A DNA stretch of 64,000 bases from Thermogemmatispora aurantia (GTDB lineage Bacteria; Chloroflexota; Ktedonobacteria; Ktedonobacterales; Ktedonobacteraceae): the NCBI RefSeq assembly GCF_008974285.1, contig NZ_BKZV01000001.1, positions 1,582,214 through 1,646,213 on the forward strand. Direction: 5' to 3'. Below the pieces are notes generated by a model. It did not search any database. It was given only the letters and a program-made list of their open reading frames with translations, and was not told where the DNA came from. The position numbers and the translations under genes were made by a program. Below are positions 48,629 to 58,471 of this stretch, in pieces (positions within the stretch are counted from its first letter, which is position 1; every line of letters begins with the position of its first letter).

Positions 48629-50425
48629 TTACGGCACCCGTCCAAAGGTCGGCGAATGCACCACCTGCAGCTCCTTGCCGTCGCCGAGATACATATGTAC
48701 CCCACAGGGCAGACACGGGTCGAAGCTGCGCACCGCCCGCATGATATCGATGCCCTTAAACTTGTCGGGACCGTTCTCCTCGAAGATCGGCGTATTCTGC
48801 ACCGCATCCTCGTAGGGGCCTGGTGTTCCGTAGATATCGCGCACGCTGGCATTCCAGGGCGTCGGCGGATAGGGATGATAGTTGGCAATCTTGCCGTCCT
48901 CGATCACCAGATGATGCGAGAGCACCCCGCGCACCGCCTCATGGAAGCCGCAGCCGATCGCCTCCTTGGGCACCGTAAAATCGCTCCACGTCTTCGTGCG
49001 GCCCGCGCGGATCTCCGCCAGTGCCTTCTCCACACAATAGAGCGCCACCGCCGCCGCATACGCCTGGAAGTACGAGCGGGCCCGATCACGCTCCAGGGCA
49101 TTGCTCCACTTGGGGATCTTCCACTCAAACTCGACTTCGGGCTTGAGGGCCGTCTTCGGCAAGCGGATCTTCACACTGTGCCCAGTCGCCTTGATGTAGC
49201 CGCCCAGATCGACCAGGCCCGCCAGCGCCGTCACCCACAGGCGCGCCAGCGGCCCCCCACCGGTATCCAGCGCCAGGTACTGCCCCGTGCGCTTATCGTA
49301 CCAGCGCGGCGACATCACCCAGCTATATTTCCCCTTGAAGTCGCGCTTCTGCGGCTTCGGAATCGTCGTCTGGTTCCAGGGATGGCGCTGATCGACCGGG
49401 TTGCCCAGCGGATCACGATCCACAAAGGTCCGCTCGTTCTCCCAGTCCTCGTAGTAGGAGCTGCCCAGCAGAATGCGAATGCCCAGATTGATATCGACCA
49501 GGCTCGTCGTCACCAGCTCGCCATCGACTACCACGCCCGGCGTCACGAACATCGCCCGTCCCCACTTCTCCATCGTGCGATAGTCGTAGTCGCAGACCTC
49601 GGGGTCCTGGAACGATCCCCAACAGCCCAGCAACACGCGCCGCTGGCCCACCTTCTCGTAGCCCGGCAGGGCCTGATAGAAGAAATCGAAGAGGTCGTCA
49701 TGCAGCGGCACGACCTTCTTCATAAACTCCACATACTTCATCAGGCGCACCAGATAATCGGTGAAGAGCTGGACCGTCGCCACCGTCCCTACGCCGCCAG
49801 GATAGAGCGTCGACGGATGCACATGGCGCCCCTCCATCAAGCAGAACTTCTCGCGCGTCAGGCGACTCATCTGCAGCGCCTCGCGATAGAACTCGCCCGT
49901 GAAGGGATTGAGCGCCCGCATAATATCGGCGATCGTGCGATAGCCGTGGTCCTTGGCATGCGGGGCCTCGGTCTTCTGAGCCAGCTCCCAAACGCCCGGA
50001 TTGGTCTCCCGCACCATCTGCTCGCAGAAATCGACCCCGACCAGGTTCTCCTGGAAGATGTTGTGGTCAAACATGTACTCCGCCGCCTCACCCAGGTTGA
50101 GAATCCACTCCCCGAGGGCCGGCGGCTTCACGCCGTAGGCCATATTCTGGGCATACACCGAGCAGGTGGCGTGATTATCCCCGCAGATCCCACAGATGCG
50201 GCTGGTGATAAAATGGGCATCGCGCGGGTCCTTGCCCTTCAGGAAAATGCTATAGCCGCGGAAGATCGACGACGTGCTGTAGCACTCCACCACCTGCCGC
50301 TTCTTAAAATCGATCTTGGTATAGATCCCCAGGCTGCCGACAATACGCGTAATCGGGTCCCAGGCCATTTCAATGATCTGGCCAGGTTCAGCCGGGGCAG
50401 CCTGACGTCGCACCTCAGTGGTCAT
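48629..50425 (-). CDS. [NiFe] hydrogenase large subunit, group 1h-like
   Basis: The 598-residue catalytic subunit oxidises H2 at a NiFe(CN)2CO site. The L1 motif is RICGICGDNHATC (Cys78, Cys81) and the L2 motif is DPCLPCGVH (Cys571, Cys574, His577). About 20 residues follow that His, the peptide to be removed by the maturation protease. Length and the paired small subunit fit the actinobacterial-type (group 1h) class known for slow, very high-affinity, oxygen-insensitive H2 uptake. The start is the ATG with AAAGGAGAG 6 nt upstream; the frame extends further upstream without family sequence. Confidence 0.93.
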   Translation of the reverse strand: MTTEVRRQAAPAEPGQIIEMAWDPITRIVGSLGIYTKIDFKKRQVVECYSTSSIFRGYSIFLKGKDPRDAHFITSRICGICGDNHATCSVYAQNMAYGVKPPALGEWILNLGEAAEYMFDHNIFQENLVGVDFCEQMVRETNPGVWELAQKTEAPHAKDHGYRTIADIMRALNPFTGEFYREALQMSRLTREKFCLMEGRHVHPSTLYPGGVGTVATVQLFTDYLVRLMKYVEFMKKVVPLHDDLFDFFYQALPGYEKVGQRRVLLGCWGSFQDPEVCDYDYRTMEKWGRAMFVTPGVVVDGELVTTSLVDINLGIRILLGSSYYEDWENERTFVDRDPLGNPVDQRHPWNQTTIPKPQKRDFKGKYSWVMSPRWYDKRTGQYLALDTGGGPLARLWVTALAGLVDLGGYIKATGHSVKIRLPKTALKPEVEFEWKIPKWSNALERDRARSYFQAYAAAVALYCVEKALAEIRAGRTKTWSDFTVPKEAIGCGFHEAVRGVLSHHLVIEDGKIANYHPYPPTPWNASVRDIYGTPGPYEDAVQNTPIFEENGPDKFKGIDIMRAVRSFDPCLPCGVHMYLGDGKELQVVHSPTFGRVP

Positions 50426-50620
50426 CGTGCTCTCTCCTTTGCCGAACAGGCACCAGCCAGCAAGAGAGCGGGAACAGCTGCTGATCTCCTGCCGCCGTAA
50501 GCAATCGTCCAGACAAGCAAACAAGACGAAGGGAGCAGCACACACCTGCACACAGCAACCTGAGCGAAACAAAGCTCGGGCGCTGTCGCCCGTCAGAGGC
50601 GTTGGGCGCTCGTTCCCTCT

Positions 50621-51649
50621 CTACCAGCGCGGCTGATAGCCGGTCGCCAGCTCGCGGCCCTTACGGCGCCACGAAGGCTCTTTATTGAGTGTTGACTTCG
50701 TAATACTGCGCAGCGCCCGAATCGCACCACCATAGGCGCCGGCGATCCCCGTAGACAGCTTGGCGCCAGGTGGCTCATCCATGAAGGGCATAAACTTATC
50801 GGGGAAGCCGGGCATCGTACAACCGATACAGATCCCGCCCACATTGGGACAACCACCAATGCCGGCCATCCACCCCCGCTTCGGCACGTTACACTGCACT
50901 ACCGGACCCCAGCAGCCGAGCTTTACCAGGCATTGGGGAGCGCCATACTCCGTAGCAAAATCGCCTTGTTCATAGTAGCTACCGCGATCGCAGCCCTCAT
51001 GTACAGTTCTGCAGAAGAGCCAGGTGGGGCGTCCGAGGTCATCAAGGGGGATCATCGGTGCCAGGCCTGCCGCCTGATAGAGCAGATAGAGAAGCGTCTC
51101 CATGAAATTGTCCGGTTGCACAGGGCAGCCAGGGACATTGACAATGGGGATGCCAGCCCACGACTTCCAGCCCTGGCCCAGATAGTCGGCCAGGCCCATC
51201 GCCCCGGTGGGGTTGCCCTGCATCGCATGGATGCCGCCGTAGGTGGCGCAGGTCCCGATGGCCACCACCGCCCAGGCCTTCGGCGCCAGCCGATCGATCC
51301 ACTCGCAGGTCGTGATCGGCTGCCCGGTCGCCGGATCGGTACCGAGGGCAGCCCAGTAGCCCTCGCGCTTAATGCGCTCATTGGGGACCGAGCCTTCGAC
51401 CACCAGCACAAAAGGATCAAGCTCGCCGCGTTCAGCCTGGTACCACCAGGTCATAAAGCTGTCGCCGCCCAGCTCATAGGCGAGGACAGGATTGTGCAAA
51501 TAGACGCGGGGAAGTCCCGGAATCGCTCCCAGGATCACATCTTCCAGGCTTGGCTGGCTGGCCGCCGTAATCGAGACCGAGTCGCCATCACAGCCCAGGC
51601 CCGCGGTGATCCAGACGATGTGGACCGCCTCCACGCGCGTCCTGGTCAT
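50621..51649 (-). CDS. [NiFe] hydrogenase small subunit, group 1h-like
   Basis: The 342-residue electron-transfer subunit carries the Fe-S clusters. Near the N-terminus the proximal-cluster motif is GLGCDGDS: the usual second Cys is Asp (Cys20, Asp23), the 3-Cys/1-Asp ligation known from the actinobacterial hydrogenase of Ralstonia. Later Cys stretches are IGTCATYGG, VPGCPVQ, LGCWGP and GICIGCTMPGFPDKFMPF. There is no Tat signal, so the enzyme is not exported. AAGGAGG lies about 8 nt before the ATG. It is the first gene of the cluster, 200 nt upstream of the large subunit gene. Confidence 0.93.
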   Translation of the reverse strand: MTRTRVEAVHIVWITAGLGCDGDSVSITAASQPSLEDVILGAIPGLPRVYLHNPVLAYELGGDSFMTWWYQAERGELDPFVLVVEGSVPNERIKREGYWAALGTDPATGQPITTCEWIDRLAPKAWAVVAIGTCATYGGIHAMQGNPTGAMGLADYLGQGWKSWAGIPIVNVPGCPVQPDNFMETLLYLLYQAAGLAPMIPLDDLGRPTWLFCRTVHEGCDRGSYYEQGDFATEYGAPQCLVKLGCWGPVVQCNVPKRGWMAGIGGCPNVGGICIGCTMPGFPDKFMPFMDEPPGAKLSTGIAGAYGGAIRALRSITKSTLNKEPSWRRKGRELATGYQPRW

Positions 51650-51706
51650 AGCGGTGCCTCCTTCAACAAGAGCGCGCCAGTGCTTGCCCTCAGTCAGGAC
51701 AGTCAC

Positions 51707-52842
51707 TCACTGCCTGATGAACTAACCGGCACGCAGACAAACAACATAGACACACGCACACGATGCCTTCGCTGCCGCTAGATGCAGCGCATCCCGGGCT
51801 TCCGTGCTCAACCTAACAAACTAACTCTTTTAGTTACTCCTCTCCTCTCCTCCAGCACCCCTATATTGAGAATAGCGAGCTACCCCAAATCGCGAGCCTC
51901 CCCGTCTGGATACCAGGGCAAGCGCACGGCATCGCCAGGGAGAGAGAGGGAGAAAACTTGACGTACCATTCCTGGCAGGCACGGCAGACAAATATCCGTG
52001 CAGCGCACCCTCACGAGCATCGACCTGGCTTGAGCCTGGACCAGACCAGCGTCTGCTGCCCCTGTCCCATCTGAGCACTTTGAGCACAAAGCACAAGATA
52101 CAGCCCCTCTTTTTGCGCCACCACCAGAGTGCCAACAGCACAGAGGAGGAAACCTCTCTCCAGTCAGGCCAGGACTGACAGCGCACTCTCTTCCTACCTT
52201 CCCAGCAGGCTGCCAGGCAAGGAGAGCGAAGGGCAGCGCTGGTCACCAGGGCAACAAGACAAGCGGCAAGGCCTAGTAGGAGAAAGCTCAGCCCGAACTC
52301 ATTGGGCCCAGCTTACAGATAGCATGAAGGGCGCACACTACAGCGACGAAGTAGTTAAAGCACCAACAAAGGAGCGGATAAGGGGTTCCGATGTAAACAG
52401 CACAGCCGGAAAGCCCTCAGCCGGTCCGTCGTCCCACCTCATGAGCACAAGACGCGCTAACGATACGACGTGCAGGGACCAGCTCTTCCCTGAGAGCACT
52501 GAATGCTTCCTTGTTCTAATAAGGCTCGCGATAGACACTTCCGCTCAGGGATGGACTTTGGCTTCTTCAGAAGAATTGTTGAGGTTCACGTCTGGTAAGC
52601 AACCCGAGACACAATCAACTATAGCATAGACAAATCAAGAGAGTCAAGTCTGAATCCCTGCAAAGCAGACATTGGCGCTGCAACGCAGCTGCACCTGTCT
52701 CACATTGTTATACGTTGTTTCACGCCAGGCAACATCTAAGATTTTCCTACCGGGGGACTTGACAAACGAACGGTGATAGCCTTAGTATATAGAACATGCA
52801 TTCTAGGCCCATATGGGCCGGCGAAAAAGGGGAAAATACTCC
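51707..52842. other. 1.1-kb gap upstream of the hydrogenase operon
   Basis: No coding region is supported on either strand. It includes the hydrogenase promoter region on the minus strand, of which I can see only a small dyad (TAACT 51822-51826, AGTTA 51832-51836). Further on are TTCTTCAGAAGAA at 52563-52575 (palindrome about a central A) and the promoter of the next gene near 52759. Confidence 0.45.
52759..52819 (+). promoter_or_regulatory. promoter and GGCCCATATGGGCC palindrome before the FG-GAP-like gene
   Basis: TTGACA (52759-52764) and TAGTAT (52783-52788) are 18 nt apart. Just downstream, in the expected untranslated leader, lies the perfect 14-bp palindrome GGCCCATATGGGCC (52806-52819), a likely operator or short hairpin. 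Confidence 0.55.
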
Positions 52843-53598
52843 ATGACGATACAGCTTCGTCAGCCGCCCGGGGTGACCAGAAGGAGGCAGGTCATCACCG
52901 GGGAGGAGGAGGATGATGCCATCTACCTTACGCCGCGGCTGCCGAGCAGCACACGCCGCTATCAGCCCCTGCCACCCGCCAACGCGGACGTGGCTGGTCC
53001 GCTGAGTGGCATTACTGGTCCGCAGCCGGCGATTTTCATCCAGCGGAGGCGTGCCAGTAGCCAGATGAGGCCGGAATATGGCACGACCTCCAAGGCCGTG
53101 GTGCCCGAGGGGCTGCGCACAGTAGCCCCGACGCGCATCAAGGCCCGGCGCACGGGTCGCTCCTGGGTCCTGCGCAGCTTTCTTCTGGGCCTCCTGTTCA
53201 TCGCCCTGCTCGGCCTGGGCCTGGCTTATCTCGGCTCCTGGTGGCAGCTTCACCAGGAAGATGTCCAGTTTGGGCGCCCACGCACCTGGCAGATGGACGC
53301 TGTAGTTGGGCACAACGATAGCCCAAGTCATCCCACCCACTTTGTCTTTATCAATCTCAATCGACATGTTGAGATCATTGAATTTCCTGGTGGGGATGGC
53401 AACAACGCGCGCGTCTACAATGGCCCGGTGCTCTTCGGCCCCAATCAGGACCTGGTCCCGATTACCGCCGAGGTCCGCGATGTGAACGGAGACGGTCGGC
53501 CAGACCTGATCGTCCATATCGGCGAGCAGCGCCTTGTATTGCTAAACGATGGCAATACCTTCCGCCCGACTACCGCCGCCGATCACATCTCCTTCTGA
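52843..53598 (+). CDS. membrane protein with an FG-GAP-like repeat
   Basis: The 251-residue protein has a basic, Pro-rich cytoplasmic N-terminal part of about 105 residues, one membrane helix (LGLLFIALLGLGLAYLGSWW) and an outer domain. That domain carries DVNGDGRPDLIVHI, an FG-GAP/calcium-binding-like loop of integrin-type propellers, in a single copy, so it is not a full propeller. Function unknown. The start at 52843 follows AAAAAGGGGAAA with a longish spacing; an ATG at 52813 inside the palindrome is less likely. Confidence 0.65.
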   Translation: MTIQLRQPPGVTRRRQVITGEEEDDAIYLTPRLPSSTRRYQPLPPANADVAGPLSGITGPQPAIFIQRRRASSQMRPEYGTTSKAVVPEGLRTVAPTRIKARRTGRSWVLRSFLLGLLFIALLGLGLAYLGSWWQLHQEDVQFGRPRTWQMDAVVGHNDSPSHPTHFVFINLNRHVEIIEFPGGDGNNARVYNGPVLFGPNQDLVPITAEVRDVNGDGRPDLIVHIGEQRLVLLNDGNTFRPTTAADHISF

Positions 53599-53657
53599 GC
53601 CGGGCGTCGGCCACAAGCTGTGACGCCTGTGGCTTTCCGATTTCCAAGCCTTCAGTG

Positions 53658-53729
53658 GAGGACAGGAGCGGGATTCCGCACGCGTCTACCCTGCAGGGAG
53701 TCGCTTGTACGAACCTCGCTCCTGTCCTC
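53658..53729. terminator. long-loop inverted repeat between convergent genes
   Basis: GAGGACAGGAGCG (53658-53670) and CGCTCCTGTCCTC (53717-53729) are perfect 13-bp arms separated by 46 nt and followed by TTT. It lies between the FG-GAP-like gene and nfo, which converge. It may end both transcripts; the long loop makes it unusual for a simple terminator. Confidence 0.5.
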
Positions 53730-53730
53730 T

Positions 53731-54672
53731 TTACTCCGCTGACTGAGACGCTCCTACTCCTTCGCTCGCCCGCTCCCGCCCCAGCCGCGGAGAAGCCTGG
53801 CTGCTGCCAAGAGCACGCAGGCTCTTCACATACTGTAGATGCGCTCGATCATGTTCCCAGTCCTCGCGGTCCTGCTCATCGCGCTTGATGGGCGTTTCCA
53901 GCACCACCGTCAAGCCGGACAGGCGGGTATCGTTGAGCAGGGCCTGCAGTCCCTCCACAGGAATCTGCCCCTCGCCTACTCGCGCATGGACATCGCGATG
54001 ACTGCCCAATGGCTGCCGACTGTCGTTGAAATGCAGCACTTTGAGCCGCGAGAGACCGACCAGCTCGCTGAAGCGCTGCAGGACCGCCTCCACACCGGCG
54101 GGTGAGCCGATATCGTAGCCAGCGCCCCACAGATGGGCCGTATCCAGGCAGATTCCCAGCCGCTCCTGCTCCTCTGGTAGGAGCGCCAGCACGGTGGCCA
54201 GCTCCTCGAAGCGCTGCCCCAGTGTATGGCCGGCTCCGACGTCGTTTTCGAGCAAGAGGCGCACCTCCGAGGGAGCCTCGGCCAGGACCCGGCCCAAGGC
54301 TTCCTTCAGGCGGGCAATGCCCAGCTCGATGCCAGCTCCCCGGTGGCTGCCAATGTGCACTACTACATCGGAGGCTCCGAGCAGAGCCGCCCGCTGCAGC
54401 GTCCAGGAGAGGAGCCTGATCGAGGGCAGCCAGACCTCCTCACGCGGCGAGGCAAGATTAATCAGATAGGGTGCATGGATAACGAGCGGCGCCAGACCTC
54501 GCGCTCGCGCGGCCTGAGCAAACTCCAGTGCTGCCTCTTCTCCGCCAGTCGGCGGCTTCCAGCCCGTGGGGTTGCTGGCAAAGAGCTGAATGGTCTCACA
54601 GCCCAGGAAAGAGGCTATCTCCAGCGCCCGCAGCGGTCTACCGTTGAGCGGCATATGTCGCCCTATTCTCAT
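53731..54672 (-). CDS. nfo: endonuclease IV (AP endonuclease)
   Basis: Endonuclease IV cleaves abasic sites in DNA using three zinc ions. Seen are RIGRHMPL at the start, FASNPTGWKPP, VIHAPYLINLASP, LENDVGAGHT, CLDTAHLWGAGYDI and HFNDSRQPLGSHRDVHARVGEG, the usual order of metal-binding stretches. Length (313) is slightly longer, with a Ser/Gly-rich tail. ATG at 54672 was chosen as the family start; AGAG precedes it. Confidence 0.92.
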   Translation of the reverse strand: MRIGRHMPLNGRPLRALEIASFLGCETIQLFASNPTGWKPPTGGEEAALEFAQAARARGLAPLVIHAPYLINLASPREEVWLPSIRLLSWTLQRAALLGASDVVVHIGSHRGAGIELGIARLKEALGRVLAEAPSEVRLLLENDVGAGHTLGQRFEELATVLALLPEEQERLGICLDTAHLWGAGYDIGSPAGVEAVLQRFSELVGLSRLKVLHFNDSRQPLGSHRDVHARVGEGQIPVEGLQALLNDTRLSGLTVVLETPIKRDEQDREDWEHDRAHLQYVKSLRALGSSQASPRLGRERASEGVGASQSAE

Positions 54673-54759
54673 GGTGCTCTCTACTCCACGTCCGCATGAT
54701 TGCACGACCTGGGCCGGCTGGCACGTGGCTCCTCCTGCTCGTCAGGGCCAGGAGGAAGC

Positions 54760-55482
54760 TCAGGGAGTCGCTTCCGGTGCAGGATGGCCCTCTGCCGCCC
54801 CGGGCGTCTGCCCGCCCTGACCAGCCAGTGAGGCAGAGCCTTCGCTCAAGGGCAGCCGTTCTTGCAGAGCCTGAACGGCGCGTTGGACATCAGGTAGCCC
54901 ATCGATATGAGGCAACTCCTCCAGGCTCGTCAGCCCAAACTGCTGCAGAAATTCCGGCGTCGTCGCAAAAAGAGCCGGATGTCCTACCGTCGGGGCCCGG
55001 CCCACTTCAGCAACTAGCCCATGTTGGATCAGACTGGCCAAAGCTCGATCGCTATTCACTCCGCGAATGGCCTCGATCTGCGCGCGTGTAATCGGCTGGC
55101 GATAGCAGATCACTGCCAGTGTTTCCAGAGCTGCCGGCGTCAGTTTAGCAGTTAAGGGCAGGCCCAACAGTGCCGCCACATAGCGCGCATTCTCAGGTGC
55201 CGTTACCAGCTGCACCTGAGTGCCCAGACGCTGCAAGCGCAGCCCACGTCGTTGCTCTTCCAAGATATGTGCCAGCGCCCGCAAACCCGCCTGCAGCTCC
55301 TCCTCGCTGACAGCCAAGACCTTGCGCAGCTCGTTCTGCTCCAGCGGTCGCCCCGCTACAAAGAGCAGGCTTTCGATCGCCGAGGCAACGCGCGCCTCAT
55401 CTCCCTGCAACGCCTGTGGCAGTGCCGCCACTTCTGTCGTGCCGTTCGGCGCCTCCGCGCTCACCTCGTCCTGCCTCCGCAT
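54760..55482 (-). CDS. scpB: segregation and condensation protein ScpB
   Basis: ScpB is the winged-helix subunit of the SMC condensin. Two winged-helix domains are seen: VASAIESLLFVAGRPLEQNEL and TLAVICYRQPITRAQIEAIRGVNSD. The C-terminal part is Gly/Glu-rich. ATG at 55482 was chosen; it lacks a clear Shine-Dalgarno, and the upstream in-frame sequence reads through the promoter, so it is not coding. scpA is not in the neighbourhood shown. The extended -10 promoter at 55576-55584 lies upstream. Confidence 0.88.
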   Translation of the reverse strand: MRRQDEVSAEAPNGTTEVAALPQALQGDEARVASAIESLLFVAGRPLEQNELRKVLAVSEEELQAGLRALAHILEEQRRGLRLQRLGTQVQLVTAPENARYVAALLGLPLTAKLTPAALETLAVICYRQPITRAQIEAIRGVNSDRALASLIQHGLVAEVGRAPTVGHPALFATTPEFLQQFGLTSLEELPHIDGLPDVQRAVQALQERLPLSEGSASLAGQGGQTPGAAEGHPAPEATP

Positions 55483-55575
55483 AGTGGGTGAGTGATTGCT
55501 GACTAGTTGATTGACTTGACTGACCTGAGCGCCGCGCTCGCCTCCCCCCGCTGAGAAGAGAGAGACGGCGCGGCC

Positions 55576-55584
55576 ATTATACCA
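55576..55584 (-). promoter_or_regulatory. extended -10 promoter for scpB
   Basis: The minus strand reads TGGTATAAT, an extended -10 (TGn plus TATAAT). A good -35 is not seen 17 nt upstream, as expected of this class. Confidence 0.5.
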
Positions 55585-55643
55585 TAGCCCTTCCTCCCAG
55601 CATAGCCGGCAATTTCGGCCCTCCCGACCCAACTTTGATAATG

Positions 55644-55688
55644 ATCCACTCAAATCTTCTTGCAATGAGTCACTCAATGTGGTATAGT
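55644..55688 (+). promoter_or_regulatory. clpB promoter with ACTCAA/TGAGT half-sites
   Basis: TTGCAA (55660-55665), a 17-nt spacer and TATAGT (55683-55688) form the promoter. Within and before it lie ACTCAA, TGAGT and ACTCAA half-sites; two of them make the tight dyad CAATGAGTCACTCAATG inside the spacer. They recall HspR HAIR sequences (CTTGAGT and ACTCAAG) but the spacing differs, so the regulator is uncertain. No CIRCE element was found. Confidence 0.5.
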
Positions 55689-55735
55689 AACAAACAAGGT
55701 AAGACGTTTGCAAACAGGGGGAGACCACAAGAGCC

Positions 55736-58342
55736 ATGAAGTTAGAGCGCTTAACCGAGAAGGCCCGTGAGGCCATTACGGATGCCTCAGAATTAGCGCG
55801 GAGCTACAACCATAGCCAGATTGAGCCAGAGCATCTGCTCTATGCCCTGCTAGAGCAGCAAGGGGGCATTACGAGCGAGGTTATTCAGAAGGCCGGGGGT
55901 GACCTGGCAGCAGCGCGGCGGGTAGTACGCAACGAGCTGGAGCGTATGCCGCGCGTCTATGGTGGCAGCGAGCCAGGTATTTCGCCGCAGCTGCGGCGGG
56001 TCCTGGAAGAGGCCTGGCGCCAGATGAGCAGTTTCAAGGACGAGTATCTAAGTGTCGAGCATTTGCTGCTGGCGCTGTTTGAGGTCGGTGGTGAGACTAT
56101 TCAGCGCGCCTTCCGCGCTGCTGGGGTGACGCGCGATACGACGCTGCGCGCGTTGAGCGCGATTCGTGGTGCGCAGCGTGTAACGGATGAGAATCCCGAA
56201 GGGAAGTATCAGGCCCTGGAGAAATACGGGCGCAATCTGACGGCCCTGGCAGCTCAGGGTAAGCTTGATCCGGTGATTGGGCGCGATGAGGAGATCCGCC
56301 GCGTGATCCAGGTACTCAGCCGACGCACGAAGAATAATCCGGTGCTGATCGGCGATCCCGGCGTGGGTAAGACAGCCATTGTCGAGGGCCTGGCTCAGCG
56401 CATTGTGCGCGGCGATGTGCCCAAGACGCTCAAAGATAAACAGATTATCGCTCTCGATTTGGGCGCGCTGATCGCAGGCGCCAAGTACCGCGGCGAGTTC
56501 GAGGAGCGCCTGAAGGCGGTCCTGCGCGAGATCCAGAATTCCGAGGGACGCATCATTCTCTTTATCGACGAGCTACATACGCTGGTTGGGGCTGGCGCCG
56601 CTGAGGGGGCGATGGACGCCTCGAATATGCTCAAGCCTCTGCTGGCCCGCGGTGAGCTGCACTGCATCGGCGCAACGACGCTCGATGAGTATCGTAAATA
56701 TATTGAGAAAGACGCTGCCCTTGAGCGCCGCTTCCAGCCAATCATGGTCGAGGAGCCGTCGGTCGAGGATACGATCAGTATCCTGCGCGGCTTGAAGCAG
56801 CGCTATGAGGTCCATCACGGCGTCCGCATCCAGGATAGTGCTCTGGTGGCGGCGGCAGTGCTGTCGAAGCGCTATATCAGCGACCGCTTCTTGCCGGATA
56901 AGGCCATCGATCTGATCGATGAGGCAGCCAGCCGGCGCCGCGTGGAGCTGGATAGCACGCCGAGCGAGATCGACGCGCTAGAGCGCCGCATCCGTCAGCT
57001 CCAGGTGGAGCATGAGGCCCTGAAAAAGGAGACCGACCCGGCCAGCCGTGAGCGACGCGAGCGTGTGGAGCAGGAGATCGCCAATCTGAATGAGCAGCTA
57101 CATAGTCTGCGCCTCTCGCTGGAGCGCGAGCGGGAGCCGGTGGAGACGCTGCGCCGTCTGAAGACGGAGCTAGAAGAGGCTCAGGTGGCTCTGGAGCGGG
57201 CCGAGCGCGAGTATAACCTGGAGGAGCAGGCCCGCTTGCGCTATGGAGTCATTCCAGAGCTGGAGCGCCGCATCCACGAGATGGAGGGGAAGCTGAGTGA
57301 AATTCAGGGAGCGCGGATGCTGAAGGAGGAGGTCGACGCCGAAGATATCGCCGAGATTGTCTCGAAGTGGACACATATCCCGGTTGCCCGATTGATGGAG
57401 GGCGAGGTCCAGAAGCTGCTGAAGATGGAGGAGCGCCTGCGGGAGCGCGTGGTTGGCCAGGACCATGCGCTGCGCGCGGTCTCGGACGCCATTCGCCGGG
57501 CGCGTGCCGGCCTGCAGGACCCCAACCGTCCGCTGGCCAGCTTCCTCTTTCTGGGTCCGACTGGCGTCGGCAAGACGGAGCTGGCCCGCGCTCTGGCGGA
57601 GTTCCTCTTCGATAATGAGCAGGCGCTGGTGCGCATCGACATGTCGGAGTACATGGAGAAGCATAGTGTCTCGCGTCTGATCGGTGCTCCGCCGGGCTAT
57701 GTCGGCTATGAGGAGGGCGGCCAGTTGACGGAGGCCGTGCGCCGCCATCCTTACAGTGTGGTGCTCTTCGATGAGATCGAGAAGGCAGCGCCTGATGTTT
57801 TCAATGTCTTGCTACAGCTGCTCGACGATGGTCGTCTGACCGACGGCCAGGGCCGCACCGTGGACTTCAAGAACACGGTCATCATTATGACGAGCAACGT
57901 GGGCACCACCTGGCTGCCCGAGCTCGAGGGTCTCGATGAGGAGGAGGCCCAGCGGCAGGTCCGCCAGCGCCTGCGCGAGGAGGGCTTCCGCCCAGAGTTC
58001 ATCAACCGGATCGACGAGATTGTGATCTTCCATCCGCTGACGCCTGAGCGGATTAAGGAGATCGTGGATATCCAGATCAATCGCCTGCGTCCGCGCCTGG
58101 CCGAGCGCCATATCAGCTTGCAGCTGAGCGAGGCGGCCCGTGAGCTGCTGGCAAGCGAGGGATACGATCCTCATTTCGGTGCCCGCCCGCTCAAGCGGGT
58201 GATTCAGCGCGAGGTCGAAAATCGCCTGGCCCGTGCGCTGCTGGATGGGACGATTCGCGAGGGCGATACGGTACGGATCGACGCCCGCGATGGCCAGATT
58301 GTGATCGAGCCAGTGCGGGCGGCGGCCCAGGCCCAGGCCTGA
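55736..58342 (+). CDS. clpB: ATP-dependent disaggregase ClpB
   Basis: ClpB is the hexameric AAA+ unfoldase that, with DnaK, rescues aggregated proteins. The N-terminal domain starts [18 protein letters not shown]1 Walker [14 protein letters not shown] is near residue 206, a coiled-coil middle domain follows (residues 410-530), and NBD2 Walker [15 protein letters not shown] is near 605. It is 868 residues, a normal length. An IGL/F tripeptide for ClpP docking was not seen, so this is ClpB not ClpC. Regulation by heat is likely from the promoter half-sites. Confidence 0.95.
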   Translation: MKLERLTEKAREAITDASELARSYNHSQIEPEHLLYALLEQQGGITSEVIQKAGGDLAAARRVVRNELERMPRVYGGSEPGISPQLRRVLEEAWRQMSSFKDEYLSVEHLLLALFEVGGETIQRAFRAAGVTRDTTLRALSAIRGAQRVTDENPEGKYQALEKYGRNLTALAAQGKLDPVIGRDEEIRRVIQVLSRRTKNNPVLIGDPGVGKTAIVEGLAQRIVRGDVPKTLKDKQIIALDLGALIAGAKYRGEFEERLKAVLREIQNSEGRIILFIDELHTLVGAGAAEGAMDASNMLKPLLARGELHCIGATTLDEYRKYIEKDAALERRFQPIMVEEPSVEDTISILRGLKQRYEVHHGVRIQDSALVAAAVLSKRYISDRFLPDKAIDLIDEAASRRRVELDSTPSEIDALERRIRQLQVEHEALKKETDPASRERRERVEQEIANLNEQLHSLRLSLEREREPVETLRRLKTELEEAQVALERAEREYNLEEQARLRYGVIPELERRIHEMEGKLSEIQGARMLKEEVDAEDIAEIVSKWTHIPVARLMEGEVQKLLKMEERLRERVVGQDHALRAVSDAIRRARAGLQDPNRPLASFLFLGPTGVGKTELARALAEFLFDNEQALVRIDMSEYMEKHSVSRLIGAPPGYVGYEEGGQLTEAVRRHPYSVVLFDEIEKAAPDVFNVLLQLLDDGRLTDGQGRTVDFKNTVIIMTSNVGTTWLPELEGLDEEEAQRQVRQRLREEGFRPEFINRIDEIVIFHPLTPERIKEIVDIQINRLRPRLAERHISLQLSEAARELLASEGYDPHFGARPLKRVIQREVENRLARALLDGTIREGDTVRIDARDGQIVIEPVRAAAQAQA

Positions 58343-58471
58343 GGCAATCCAGACCACTAGCAAGGCTTGCTTGTCCGCCTGTATTGCTTGCTTGAGGCCA
58401 GCCGGACCGACGTGCCAGCACCAGCCTCAGAGGCCGGCTGGCTTCCCTTATTTTCAGGAGAGTGCTGACCG

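Noticed and set aside
48515-50500. 661-codon open frame opposite the hydrogenase large subunit
   Set aside because: Shadow of a strongly conserved coding region; composition is His/Arg/Gln-rich with no domain.
52129-52629. 166-codon open frame in the 1.1-kb gap
   Set aside because: Ser/Thr/Gln-rich with no domain, no ribosome site and no promoter; looks like non-coding DNA.
55644-55735. CIRCE element for HrcA before clpB
   Set aside because: The TTAGCACTC-N9-GAGTGCTAA pattern is absent; only ACTCAA-type half-sites are seen.
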